Shown: positions 17,988-27,976 of the stretch, in pieces
How the letters are laid out: each line of letters starts with the position of its first letter
How positions within the stretch are numbered: the stretch's first letter is position 1
Notes under the pieces: generated by a model
The model's database searches: none
What the model was told of the DNA's origin: nothing
What the model saw: the letters and a program-made list of their open reading frames with translations, nothing else
Made by a program: the position numbers and the translations under genes
Source: JAJPKK01 sp963702755
Lineage (GTDB): Bacteria; Pseudomonadota; Alphaproteobacteria; Rhizobiales; Xanthobacteraceae
NCBI GenBank assembly: GCA_963702755.1
Contig: CAVPDZ010000009.1
Coordinates: 868,001 to 932,000 of the forward strand
Reading direction: 5' to 3'
DNA: 64,000 nt

Positions 17988-18722
17988 TCAGGTACCCTCA
18001 GACATCCGGCGCTGGAACTCGGCGCGCGATGCTTCGGTCGGCGGATAGAGCCCGACGATGCTGCGGCCGCGGGCGATCTCCTCGGCGGCGAAGGTGTCGT
18101 ATCGCGTGAGCTCGTGCGCCTCCTGGGCGATCCGGCTCACCATGGCTGCGGGAATGACGGCGATGCCCTCGGCATCGCCGACAACGATGTCGCCCGGATA
18201 GACCGCGACGTCGGCGCAGCCGATCGGCACGTTGATCTCGACCGCTCGCAGGTAGCCGAAGCTCGGCGCCGGCGCTGGCTGGCGCTGATAGGCGGGAAAT
18301 TGCAGCAGCGCGACGTCGGGCGTGTCGCGGAAGCCGCCGTCGGTGACGATGCCGGCGCAGCCGCGCGCCTTGAGCCGGCCGATCAGGAGGTCGCCGCACG
18401 AGCAGGCCCGCGTTTCGCCGCGCGCATCCATGACCAGCACATGGCCGGGCGGACACTCCTCGAATGCGCGCTGGTGGATGTTGCCGACGCCGCCGGCATC
18501 TTCGCGCATCGGAATGAAGCGCAGCGTGTATGCCGGGCCGATCATGCGCGGAAGGTTCGGCGCGACCGGCCTGATGCCGTGAGGGCAGGCGGCTCTGATG
18601 CCGGCGCGGTAGAGACAGGTGGTAATGGTCGCGACGCTCACCTGGAGCAATTTTTCGCGGTCGCTCTCGCTCAGGGGAGTTTCGGAAGACATGCTCGGGG
18701 AAGACATGCTCGGGGAAGACAT
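17988..18722 (-). CDS. RraA-family protein (4-hydroxy-4-methyl-2-oxoglutarate aldolase/oxaloacetate decarboxylase type)
   Basis: About 244 residues of the RraA/HMG-aldolase fold. Motifs GDLLIGRLKARGCAGIVTDG, GFRDT and GDIVVGDAEGIAVIP hold the Arg/Asp metal and substrate site. Such class II pyruvate aldolases end ring-cleavage pathways by releasing pyruvate or oxaloacetate. The N-terminus reads MSSPSMSSPSMSSET because of a 15-base tandem repeat, so three in-frame ATGs are possible. The outermost (18722) has GGAG nine bases upstream. It is the last gene of the leftward Rieske-oxygenase cluster, consistent with ring catabolism. Confidence 0.82.
   Translation of the reverse strand: MSSPSMSSPSMSSETPLSESDREKLLQVSVATITTCLYRAGIRAACPHGIRPVAPNLPRMIGPAYTLRFIPMREDAGGVGNIHQRAFEECPPGHVLVMDARGETRACSCGDLLIGRLKARGCAGIVTDGGFRDTPDVALLQFPAYQRQPAPAPSFGYLRAVEINVPIGCADVAVYPGDIVVGDAEGIAVIPAAMVSRIAQEAHELTRYDTFAAEEIARGRSIVGLYPPTEASRAEFQRRMSEGT
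18684..18722. repeat. 15-base tandem repeat over the RraA start codon
   Basis: The unit GGAAGACATGCTCGG is repeated about 2.6 times. On the coding (minus) strand each copy carries an ATG, adding MSSPS blocks to the protein. Confidence 0.9.
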
Positions 18723-18759
18723 GGACGCTCCATGATCGCTGCGACCGCGTCGGAGCGCG

Positions 18760-19248
18760 TCAAAGCGGCTTCGCGATCAACGTATCGACCTGAGAGGAAT
18801 CGAGCACGACCGTCTTCGAGCGGAACAGCCAGTTGTTTTTGTCCGCCACCACCTCGTCGACATATTTGCCGGCGGCGAACAGCGTGGTGCGGCCGTCGAG
18901 CATCGTGCGCACGCAGATGAAGCTCGTCTCCATCCACACCGAATCCGCCGTCGTGCGCAGCGTGCGCGAGTCGGACAGGATGTGGCGGTAGTAGTGCGGC
19001 TCGTAGATGTTGGCCTTCTCGACCGCCTCGACGCGGTCGTACAGCATCGCATGGTTGTCGCACAGCATGATGGAGAGCGGCATGTTGCGCTCTTCGTTCT
19101 GCCGCGTGGTGATGCGGTAGAGGCAGGCCGGCGTGAACAGGGCCGGCCAGTCGCTCAGCGGACCTTCGTCGAGCACGTAGGTGTAGGCGACGAGCAGCGC
19201 CCGTGCGCCGGCCTGCATCGATTGCCCGGCGGGCACGTTGACCGTCAT
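18760..19248 (-). CDS. Aromatic-ring-hydroxylating dioxygenase, small (beta) subunit
   Basis: A 162-residue protein of the SnoaL-like/ring-hydroxylating beta subunit fold (DWPALFTPACLYRITTRQNEE, then MLCDNHAML, SDSRTLRTT and FAAGKYVDEVV). Beta subunits support the alpha hexamer and do not carry the metal site. ATG at 19248, two bases after the stop of the large-subunit gene, so the two are co-translated. Together they form the oxygenase component; no ferredoxin or reductase gene is next to them. Confidence 0.85.
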   Translation of the reverse strand: MTVNVPAGQSMQAGARALLVAYTYVLDEGPLSDWPALFTPACLYRITTRQNEERNMPLSIMLCDNHAMLYDRVEAVEKANIYEPHYYRHILSDSRTLRTTADSVWMETSFICVRTMLDGRTTLFAAGKYVDEVVADKNNWLFRSKTVVLDSSQVDTLIAKPL

Positions 19249-19250
19249 CG

Positions 19251-20565
19251 CTAAAGTCCCATCAGCGCGCGATAGCCGGTCCAGAAGCCGCGGACGCTGC
19301 CTTCGGAGACGCGCGATCCGGGGATCGGCTCGATGCCGTGGCCGCCCATTTCCAGCACCGCGGCCTTGTCGAGGTCGCCGGCAATGCCCTTTTGCACGAG
19401 GCCGCCGATCATGCCGTCCTCCATGGCGATCAGGCCCGCCGGCCCCATCATGTTGGCTTGCTTGAGGCGTCCCTGCAGGCGGCGCTCGTCGTCGTCCTCG
19501 TAGCCGAACGCGATCCACATCAGTTCGGATTCATGCGTGCCCTTGGGAACGATGGTGCGAACCGCGAGGCAATTGCGCAACTGCTGCAGCACGAAGTTCG
19601 GGAAGATCGTGGTGATGGTCATGGTGATGGCGTCGCCATGATCGTCCCAGATGTCGGTCATGGAGCCGTCGCGCAGGCCGAAGCCGTAGGCCTCGATCTC
19701 GGCATTGCGCATCGCCGCCTTGGAATAGATCTCGCCGCCGGTGTCGGTGTGCATCTTCGAGTAGCTGATGTGGTGCCAGCCGCGGGCGCCCATCTTGATG
19801 CCGCCCTCCATGGTCAGGCGGTCCTGCTTCATCACGCCGTTGAAGGCATGGAGGATCGAGGCGTGATAGGGGTCTTTGACGTTCTCGATATAGAGCTTCC
19901 AGTTCGACGGCAGCTTCTGGCTGTAGAGCCCGAGAATGCGCAGCGGCCGGCCGCACACGCGATTGATGTTGGCGATGTGGTCGGGGCCGACATAGTCCTC
20001 GAACGGCGGGGTCTCGTCGTTGAGCGTGCCGAAGATGAGGCCGCGGATCACATGCACGCGCAGCCGCTGCAGGCCGTGCTCTTCCTTCTTGAAGGTCGAC
20101 GCCATGCCGCCCTTGCCGCGGACGCCATGCTCGAATGCCGCCGACAGCATCTTGCCGGACAGGTCGTAGCACCAGTTGTGGTAGACGCACATGAACTGGT
20201 CGACTTTGCCCGACGGCACGAACACCAGCGGCGTGCCCTTGTGGGCGCAGCGGTTGACGAGGGCGCTGATGGTGCCGTTGCGCTCGCGCACCACGATCAC
20301 CGGCGTCTCGCCGACCTGGACGGTGACGAAGCAGCCCGGCTCGGGAAGCTGCGCTTCGAGGCCGAGGAAATGCCAGATCGGCCCGCGGAAAATGGCGTGC
20401 TGCTCTTCCGCGAAGATATTGGGGTCGGAGTAAACGACAAACGGGCACGCGGCTGACGCCCTGCGCCGGCCACGTCGGCATGTGCGCGGGGTCCATGGGA
20501 GACGGCTTGGTTTCCAGCACGGCGCAGTCCTTTCCTTTCGCGTCCCGAACCTTCGCTTGCAGCAT
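19251..20565 (-). pseudogene. Rieske (2Fe-2S) ring-hydroxylating dioxygenase, large (alpha) subunit, frameshifted near N-terminus
   Basis: Corrected length is about 437 residues. The Rieske cluster ligands are CAHKG and CVYHNWCYD, and the mononuclear iron site is KDPYHASILHAF (Asp-x2-His-x4-His). The N-terminus (MLQAKVRDAKG to GVSRVP) lies in one frame. FVVYSDPNIFAEEQHA and everything after it lie in another. One extra g near 20443 accounts for this. The enzyme would add both atoms of oxygen to, or demethylate, an aromatic acid. It sits with a beta subunit, a TauD-type enzyme, RraA and an ABC importer. Confidence 0.85.
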
Positions 20566-20606
20566 GCCCCCGATCCCGGTGGAAACTCAAGATCGCGGCA
20601 AAGCCC

Positions 20607-21383
20607 TTATCGTTCCCGGCTGCGGAAAGCCCAATGGGCCATTCGCGTCTCGAGGAATTCGCAGGCCGCGTAGGCGACCACGGCCATCACGGCGACCACC
20701 ACGAGGCCGGCGAACACCAGCGCGACGTCGAAGCGTGCGGCCGCCCCCATCAGCAGAAAGCCGATGCCTTCGTTGGAGGCGACCGTTTCCGATATGACCG
20801 ACCCGACGAAGGCGAGCGTGATCGCGACCTTGAGCGATGCGAACAGGTACGGCATCGTGCGCGGAATACCGACCTTGACGAGAATCTCGTCGCGGCGCGC
20901 GCCGAGCGAGCGCATCACGTCCTCCATTTCCGGGTCGATGGTGGCAATGCCGGTGGCCACGTTCACGACGATCGGAAACAGCGCGAGGGTAAAGGCGGTC
21001 AGCACCGCCGGAATGGCGCCGATGCCAAACCACAGCACGAACAGCGGCATCAGCGCCACCTTGGGAACGGAATTGAAGGCGACGAGCAGGGGATAGACGC
21101 CGCGATAGACGCCGGCCCAGGCGCCGATCGCGAGGCCGATCAGCACGCCGATCACGATGGCGAGCGCCAGCCCGACCACGGTGGTGATGAGCGTTTGTAG
21201 CGCGTGCTGGGCAAGGAGGTCGCGATGCTGGACGAGGGATTGCAGAATTTCGCTCGGCGGCGGCAGGATGACGTTCGAAATGCCGCTCGCGCGCGTCGCG
21301 ATCTCCCACAGGACCAGAAGAACCGCCGTGATGATCCATGGCGTGAGCTGCATGCGCAGCCGCTTGGCGGTCGCCGCCTTCAC
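20607..21383 (-). CDS. ABC transporter permease (SsuC/TauC type)
   Basis: A 258-residue inner-membrane permease of the nitrate/sulfonate/taurine class with six membrane segments and the EAA loop (MRSLGARRDEILVKVGIP). The start is GTG at 21383. It forms a GTGA overlap with the corrected stop of the ATPase gene, which supports both calls. It should pair with the ATPase at 21380-22217 and the binding protein at 23197-24221. Confidence 0.86.
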   Translation of the reverse strand: MKAATAKRLRMQLTPWIITAVLLVLWEIATRASGISNVILPPPSEILQSLVQHRDLLAQHALQTLITTVVGLALAIVIGVLIGLAIGAWAGVYRGVYPLLVAFNSVPKVALMPLFVLWFGIGAIPAVLTAFTLALFPIVVNVATGIATIDPEMEDVMRSLGARRDEILVKVGIPRTMPYLFASLKVAITLAFVGSVISETVASNEGIGFLLMGAAARFDVALVFAGLVVVAVMAVVAYAACEFLETRMAHWAFRSRER

Positions 21384-22217
21384 GCCCGCGCCTCGGAAAT
21401 CTTGTCGCGCAGCTCATGCACGATGTCGACGAACTCGGGTTCGAAGCTCGCCGCGAGCGTGCGCGGGCGGGGCAGGGAGACTCGTGCGGGTGTGGATGAT
21501 CCGGCCGGGCCGCTTGCTCATGACAAGGACGGTGTCGGCAAGATAGACGGCTTCGCGCAGGTCGTGGGTCACGAGCACGGCGCTGAAGCGCTGGCGCATC
21601 CACAAGTCCTGCATCACGCCCCAAAGCTCTTCGCGGGTGAACGCGTCGAGGGCGGCGAACGGCTCGTCGAGCATGAGGAGTTGCGGCTCGTGAACGAGCG
21701 CGCGGCACAGGTTCGCCCGCTGCTGCATCCCGCCCGACAATTCCCACGGATACTTGCGGCCGAAGCCGCCGAGGCCGACGGACTCGAGCAGGCGTTCCGC
21801 CCGCGCCTCGTGCGCGCGGCGATCGCGATGGCGCCGGCTCTTGTAAGGTTGCACGATCTCGAGCGGCAGCATCACGTTGCGGAGCGTGGTGCGCCACGGC
21901 ATCAGCGTCGAGTTCTGGAACGCCATGCCGACACCCTTGATGGGGCGCACGACGGTGCGGCCGTCGACCACGATTTCGCCCGCGGTCGGCGGCATCAGCC
22001 CGGTGACGAGCTTCATCAAGGTGGATTTGCCGCAGCCCGACGGCCCGACGACCGCGACGAACTCGCCCTTGGCGGTCCGCATGCTGACATGGTCGAGCGC
22101 CGGCAAGCCATCGTCGCCGTCGCCATAGACCATGCTGACGTCGCGAAGCTCGACATGGGGTTGGGGCGATCCCGCCGAAGGTCTTGTCGCGCGCGCCGGC
22201 GCCGTGACAGAATCCAT
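21380..22217 (-). pseudogene. ABC transporter ATP-binding protein (SsuB/TauB type), frameshifted near C-terminus
   Basis: Corrected length is about 278 residues. Walker A GPSGCGKST, signature LSGGMQQR, Walker B LLMLDEPFAALDA and the switch region LVTHDLREA are intact. Near 21485 one extra base ends the frame early. Without it the protein finishes FEPEFVDIVHELRDKISEARA, the normal tail of this family, and its TGA at 21380-21382 overlaps the permease start. I prefer the ATG at 22217 over the GTG at 22223. It energises an importer for an aromatic or sulfonate-like substrate. Confidence 0.84.
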
Positions 22218-22235
22218 CCCCACCCCTACGCGACG

Positions 22236-23051
22236 TCAGGCGGCCAGCGGCGGTGCCGAGCCCTTGATCTGGATGCGGTAACCCGAACGGACGTTGGGGT
22301 AATAGTCCCAGATCGCCTTGTGCTGGGTGCAGCGATTGTCCCAGAACGCGATCGAATGCTCGCGCCAGTGGAAGCGGATCTGGAAATCCGGCTTGGTGAT
22401 GTGCCCGTACAGGAAATTGAGAATGGCGTCGCTTTCCTCGCGCGGCAGCTCGTTGATGTGCGTGGTCATCGCGCGGTTGACATAGATGAGCTTGCGGCCC
22501 GTCACCGGGTGCTTGGCGATGATCGGATGCACCGCGACCGGGGCCTTGGGTCCGAACACGCCCCGGCCGTCATGGGTCGCGGTCAAGCCGCCGAGAAATG
22601 TCTTCATCTGCGGCGACAGCTCGTCATAGGCCGCGTACATGCTGGAAAACAGCGTCGCGCCGCCGCCGTTCGGCGGCACCTGGTGGAGGTGCAGGATGCT
22701 GCCGAGCGGAGGGATCTCCGCGCAGGACTGGTCGGTGTGCCATAGCTCGCCGGCAACCTTCTCGGAGGTCTCGTCGAAGTGCAGCATGCGGATTTCGGGA
22801 CGATCGGGCAGCGCCTTGCTTTCGGTCGACGGGCCGACATGGATGTGAAGCTCGCCGAAAAGCCGCGCCAGGGCGACGTGGTGATCGAGATCGATCGGCT
22901 GGTCGCGGAAAAAGATGACCTGGAACTCGGCGAACGCGTCGTGCAGCTCTTTGACTTCGTGGTTCGACAGCGGCTTGGTGAGGTCGATGTTGCCGATTTC
23001 GGCGCCAATGTTGGGTGTCAACGGCGTGACGCTGATGGATTGGTAGTTCAT
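22236..23051 (-). CDS. TauD/TfdA-family Fe(II)/2-oxoglutarate-dependent dioxygenase
   Basis: A 271-residue intact enzyme. The iron facial triad is visible as WHTDQS (His and Asp) and CTQHKAIWDYY (distal His), with the 2-oxoglutarate-binding Arg in GYRIQI. Family members hydroxylate taurine, 2,4-D-like aryloxyacids or other carboxylates with loss of CO2 from 2-oxoglutarate. It is the first gene of the leftward catabolic/transport cluster, 145 bases from the divergent binding-protein gene. In this context an ether or carboxylated aromatic substrate is plausible. Confidence 0.86.
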   Translation of the reverse strand: MNYQSISVTPLTPNIGAEIGNIDLTKPLSNHEVKELHDAFAEFQVIFFRDQPIDLDHHVALARLFGELHIHVGPSTESKALPDRPEIRMLHFDETSEKVAGELWHTDQSCAEIPPLGSILHLHQVPPNGGGATLFSSMYAAYDELSPQMKTFLGGLTATHDGRGVFGPKAPVAVHPIIAKHPVTGRKLIYVNRAMTTHINELPREESDAILNFLYGHITKPDFQIRFHWREHSIAFWDNRCTQHKAIWDYYPNVRSGYRIQIKGSAPPLAA

Positions 23052-23196
23052 CCGCGATGCTCCAGGCAGCCAGGAGGGTCCAGGAGGACCTTGCAGCCAT
23101 GATGCAATATTTTTGGCTGGCCTGAAACGAAAGTTTCGTCTTTACATAAGCGGCCGGGTCAAAGGGTTTTTGCAGCTCAATAGACCGGGGGCGATC

Positions 23197-24221
23197 ATGC
23201 GTCTGAAAGTTTGGCTTGGTGTTGCGGCGCTCGGCGCGTCCGCGGCGATGATCGTCGTCTGCGTGCGCTGCCGAGCGCGTGCCGATCAAGTTCGTCATGG
23301 ACTGGGCGTTTGAAGGCGCACAGGCCATCTGGACGGTCGCGGCCGACTCCGGCTGCTTCCAGCGCGCCGGCCTCGACGTGAAGATCGACCGCGGCTTCGG
23401 CTCGGGCGATGCGGTCAGCAAGGTCGCCTCGGGCGCCTACGACATCGGCGTGTCCGACTTCAATACGCTCATCAGCTACAACGGCACCCATCCGACCGAG
23501 AAGCTGATCGCGACGTTCGTCATCAGCGACAAGTCGGCGACGTCGGTGGTGACGCTGAAGAAGAACAACATCAACAAGCCGCAGGACCTTATCGGCAAGC
23601 GCCTCGCCGATGCGCAGGGCGAAGCGAGCCGCGTGCTGTTCCCGGCCTTCGCCAAGGCCAATGGGCATCGACCCTGGGGCCATCGTCTGGGTGACGGTGA
23701 CCCCGAACTTGCGCCAGACGACCTTGTTTCATGGCCAGGCTGACGCCGCGGCGGGCCATTTCTTCACCGTCATCACCGGCCTTCAGGCGCTCGGCGTGAA
23801 GGAAGCGGACATGGTCGAGTTCCCTTACGCCGACTGGGGGCTGAGCACCTTCGGCAACTCCATCATCGTCAAGCCGGAATGGGCGGCTGCGCACGCCGAC
23901 GTCATGCGGGCGTTCATCAAATGCGCGGTCGCGGGCATCAAGGGGTCGATCGCCGATCCGAAATACGCGATCGTCAGCTTGAAGAAGTTCAACTCCATGG
24001 CGGACGACAAGATCGAGAGCACGGCGCTCGATTTCTCGACCACGCGCGCCATCGTCACCGACGACGTCAAGAAATACGGGCTGAGCGCCATGGAGCCGCA
24101 GCGGCTTGATCGCGTGCTGACCCAGGTCGCGGAGGCGTTGGAGATTCCGAAGCCGGCGCCGGCCGACGTGTGGACCGCCGCCTATCTGCCGCCGCGCGAG
24201 GAACTGATGCTGCCGAAGTGA
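23197..24221 (+). pseudogene. NMT1-like ABC substrate-binding protein, two frameshifts
   Basis: Corrected length is 340 residues. The signal peptide starts MRLKVWLGVAALGASAAM. The mature part begins ERVPIKFVMDWAFEGAQAIW in a new frame after an extra base near 23262. A second extra base near 23662 (AATGGG) shifts it again to MGIDPGAIVWVTVTP, ending in REELMLPK. It is divergent from the TauD/ABC/Rieske cluster and supplies the missing periplasmic component of that importer. The length with both bases removed is an exact multiple of three. Confidence 0.82.
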
Positions 24222-24256
24222 CCGACGGCCGCGGGTCGGCCGCACGCGAACGGCCG

Positions 24257-25412
24257 TCAATCGGGCAATGCTCCGAGCGGCGGCCAGCGGTAGACCGTTG
24301 CGGCCCGGCGGATGAGCGCCGTCGCCAGGGTGGTGCCGTTGTCGGAGCCGGTCATCACGACGATGCCCTGGCCGGCCTCCGGAAAGATCAGCATGTAGGC
24401 CTGGTAGCCGATGTTCTGACCGCGTTTCATCAGCACCAGGCTTTGTCCCGATCCGGCAACCGCGCCGCCGAGGCCGTAAGGACCGCCATTCTGCGGTTTG
24501 AGCATTTCGATCGCCGTCGTCCGGCTGAGGAGGGGATTTTCCTCGCCGCGGTAGGCGCGTGCGATCTCGATCAGAAGTTGTGCGAGGTCGGTCGGCGTCG
24601 ACCACAATCCGCCGGCGGCGAGCTCCGGCACCACCCGCCAGCCGCCCGGCAGCGCGCGGCGGTCCCGGTAATGGCCTTGCGCCGCCCTCGGCGTGAGCGC
24701 GGTCGAGAGCGGCTGGGCAAAGGTGCTGTCCGCCATATGCGCCGGTTCGAAGATCAGATCGCTGAGGGCTTCATCGAACGAGTTGTGGGTCTTCGCTTCG
24801 ATGAGGGCTTGAACGATCTCATACCCCCCGCCCGAATAGGCGTAGCGGCTCCCCGGCATATAGACGACGCGAACCGGCGGCGAGTTCGCCGGCGGCGCGC
24901 CATCGAGGATCTGCTTGAGATCGGGGAGCCGCGCTCCCGGTTCGTAGCCGAGGTAGCCCGGAACACCGATGCCGGCGGTCATGCTCAACAGGCCGCGCAG
25001 CGTCACGGGATGACGCGCAGTCAGATCGTTCTGCGGCACGCGCCATATCGCGAGATCATCATTGACGTTGCGATCGAGGTCGAGCCGGCCCTGTTCGACG
25101 AGTCGCAGCGCCGCGACGGCGGTCACGAGTTTTGAAAGCGAGGCCGCTTGATAGATCGTGTGCGTCGAGGCGTCGCCCCAGGCACGCGCCCACGACAGTT
25201 TGCCGTGGTCGATCAGCGCGACGCTGACCGATGGGATTTTCAGCGTGGCCAGCGCGTCCGGAAAGATCGAGCAGGGACGCTTTGGCCGCGCCCGGCTCGA
25301 CGATCTCAAGCCCGCGCTCGATATCCGAGGGGCTTGCGGCCGGCTGGGCGGGCAGGGGGCCGGACAGGCATTGCAGCAGCAGGACGGCGAGAGCGGGCGT
25401 CGTCCATTTCAT
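24257..25412 (-). pseudogene. Beta-lactamase-family serine hydrolase (class C/DD-peptidase-like), frameshifted
   Basis: Corrected length is 384 residues. A signal peptide (MKWTTPALAVLLLQCLSG) is followed, after a one-base shift near 25265, by FPDALATLKIPSVSVALIDHG. The SxxK motif is SLSK (in YQAASLSKL), and YSGGGY stands at the Tyr motif. A C-terminal GIVVMTGSDNG fits the last beta-strand. Such periplasmic enzymes are esterases, peptidases or amidases; true beta-lactamase activity cannot be concluded. The upstream Bug protein gene is transcribed in the same direction. Confidence 0.8.
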
Positions 25413-25446
25413 CGCAAGCGTCCCACGGCCGGCTGCACGCGCGCCT

Positions 25447-26426
25447 TCATTCCGCCCTTGCGCCGGCCGCCTTGACGACCTTGCCCCACTTTTCCGTTTC
25501 CGCGGTCATGAAATCGCCGAACGCCGCCGACGTAAGCACCATGGGCGCGGTGCCGATTTCGCTCAAGCGCGCTCTGATCGCAGGGATTCGAAAGGCCCGC
25601 ATTGATCTCGCGATTGAGCGTGTCGATGATGGCGCGCGGCGTGCCCTTTGGGACGCCGATACCGGACCATGAACTCAATTCGTATCCGGGCACGGCATCG
25701 CTGACCGGCGGAACGTCGGGCAGCCCCTCCCAGCGCGACAGGAACGTCTCGCCGAGCGGGCGTACCTTGCCGGACTTGATGTGCTCCACCGATCCGGGCG
25801 GGGTGCAAAACATCGCCTGCACCTGTCCGCCGATGATGTCGATCAGCGCCGGCGCCTCGCCGCGATAGGGCACGTGCACCATGTTGATGCCCGTCATCAT
25901 CTTGAACAGTTCCCACGAAAGATGGCTCGATGTGCCGGTGCCGAATGACGCCATGCTCAGCTTCTTCCCATTCGTTCGCGCGTAGGCGATGAACTCGGCC
26001 GTCGTCCGAAATGGCAACGTGGGATCCGCGACGAGCACCAGCGGGTATTTCACGAACCCGGCGACCGGCTCGATGTCCCGCAAGAAGTTGAAGGGAAGCG
26101 AGTCGTAGAACGTGGCGTTGACGGCGTTCGAGCCCGTCGCGACGAGCAAGGTGTAGCCATCGGGCGGCGCGTTGATCGCGGTCTGCGCTGCAAGATTGGA
26201 CCCGGCGCCGGGCCGATTTTCGGTGATGACCGACTGGCCGAGGCGATCGGACAGCCACTGGCCCATGATGCGGGCAACGATGTCGGTTGCGCCGCCCGGC
26301 GGAAAGCCGACAACCAGACGGATCGGCCGCGACGGATAAGCCTGCGCGCGGGCCGTGCGCGCGATCGCGGGCGCCGCAGCCGGCTGCGGCGACGAGCGGC
26401 AGGAAGCGACGACGCGAAAGCTTCAT
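25447..26426 (-). pseudogene. Bug/TctC-family substrate-binding protein, two frameshifts
   Basis: Corrected length is 325 residues. A Tat-like leader (KLSRRRFLPLVAAA) continues in a new frame as PAIARTARAQAYPSRPIRLV after an extra base near 26385. A second shift near 25590 restores the tail RARLSEIGTAPMVLTSAAF and the TGA at 25447. The central part shows Bug hallmarks (FGTGTSSHLSWELFK, VHVPYRGEAPALIDIIGGQ). No permease partner is adjacent. Confidence 0.8.
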
Positions 26427-26547
26427 GGGGGCTCCCCGGAAAGCGACGGCGCTTGGACGTCGGAACGACCAAGCAAAATGAGCATCTCAAGATTGCCGAA
26501 GCTATCAGCTTGCCAAGTGGTTTCAAAGAAAATGCCCGCCGCCCGTC

Positions 26548-26640
26548 GTCATGCCCGCGCTTTGTCGCGGGCATCCACGTCTTTCCTTCGGTGTTTCTGC
26601 GCGGAAGGCGTGGATGGCCGGGACGAAGCCCGGCCATGAC
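26548..26640. repeat. Intergenic palindromic repeat, family 2, third copy
   Basis: Starts GTCATGCCCGCGCTTTGTCG and ends CGGCCATGAC, with CATCCACG / CGTGGATG arms. It fills most of the 277 bases between the Bug gene and the amidohydrolase. Confidence 0.88.
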
Positions 26641-26703
26641 GACGGAGGTGCTTCAAGACGAACGGAATCCGCTCTAACGTGCGGCCGTCACGGGGTTGCG
26701 AAC

Positions 26704-27901
26704 ATGCGTTTAGCCATCACCAATATCGGCACGATCGTTTCCGGCGACTGGCGCGCGCCGCTCGCCGCCGGCGATACGATCATCACCCAGGATGCGAAGA
26801 TCGAGACCGTCGGGACCGCCTCGGCGAGCGATGTTCGGCCTGCGACGTCGTCATCGATGCCGACGGGGCGACCGCCATCCCCGGGCTCATCGACTCCCAC
26901 GTCCACATCACGTTCGGCGATTACACGCCGCGCCAGCAGACCGTCGGCTTTCTCGAAAGCTACGTCCATGGCGGCGTGACCACGGCGATCAGCGCGTCCG
27001 AAGTGCACGTGCCGGGGCGTCCGCGCGATGCGGAAGGGGTCAAGGCGCTCGCGGTCGCCGCGCACAAATGCTTCGAGCACTACCGGCCGGGCGGCATGAC
27101 CGTGTCATGCCGGCTCGGTCATCCTCGAGCCGGGGCTCTCCGGGAACGATCTCGGCGAGATCGCGAAGAAGGGCGTCTGGCTCGCCAAGGCCGGCTTCGG
27201 TGCCTTTGCCACGCGCCTACGAATACGCGCCGCTGATCGCGGCGCGCGCGCGCGCACGACATGATCACGACCGTGCACACCGGCGGCTCGTCAATTCCGG
27301 GCTCGGGCGCCATCACCGGCGATCATCTGCTGGCGCTGAGGCCGCATGTGTCGTTTCACATCAACGGCGGCCCGACGGCGATGCCGGACCGGGATTTCGA
27401 GCGCATCATCCGCGAGAGCGACATCGCGCTGCAGATCTGCACCGCCGGCAATCTGCGCACGGCGCTCCTGTGCGCCGGCCTCGCGCAAAAGCTCGGCGCC
27501 TTCGATCGCCTCATCATCGCGACCGACACGCCGACCGGCAGCGGCATCATGCCGCTCGGCATGCTCTACACCATCGCGCATATCGCAAGCCTCGCCGGCA
27601 TCGCGCCGGAGCTTGCCATCGCGGCCGCGACCGGGAGCAACGCGCGGGTCTATCGCCTCGATAGCGGCGTGCTGAGCGCCGGCAAGGCGGCCGACATCGT
27701 CCTCATCGACGCGCCCGACGGCGGAACGCAAAGCGACGCGCTCTCGGCGATACGCAACGGCGATATCGCCGCCATCGGCGCCGTGATCAGCGCCGGCGAG
27801 CCGCGCTTCGTCGGCCGCAGCCGCAACACGCCCGCCACCACGCGCACCTCCGCGTCGCCGCCTGCCGCCTCCCGCGCGACTTCTCCGGCGCGAAGCATTG
27901 A
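26704..27901 (+). pseudogene. Enamidase-like amidohydrolase, four or five frameshifts
   Basis: The corrected product has about 399 codons. Conserved blocks follow in changing frames: MRLAITNIGTIVSGDW, then VVIDADGATAIPGLIDSHVH (HxH zinc motif), then HAGSVILEPGLSGNDLGEI, then YEYAPLIAA, then ITTVHTGGSSIPGSGAITGD. The last block runs into SFHINGGPTAMPDRDFERI and ATDTPTGSGIMPLGML. These resemble enamidase, which opens 1,4,5,6-tetrahydro-6-oxonicotinate in anaerobic nicotinate breakdown. Shifts lie near 26833, 27105, 27212, 27250 and 27850. The given end assumes the final frame ends FSGAKH at the TGA 27899-27901. Another hydantoin or imide hydrolase is possible. Confidence 0.68.
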
Positions 27902-27976
27902 GGGGGCGGCGCGTCCTCAAAGACGAGCATCGCGGAATGCTCAGCGATAACGCCGGCTGACATCGTCGTGTGGAAA

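Noticed and set aside
18684..18722. Short repeats as a possible CRISPR array
   Set aside because: The copies are contiguous with no spacers and lie over a coding start.
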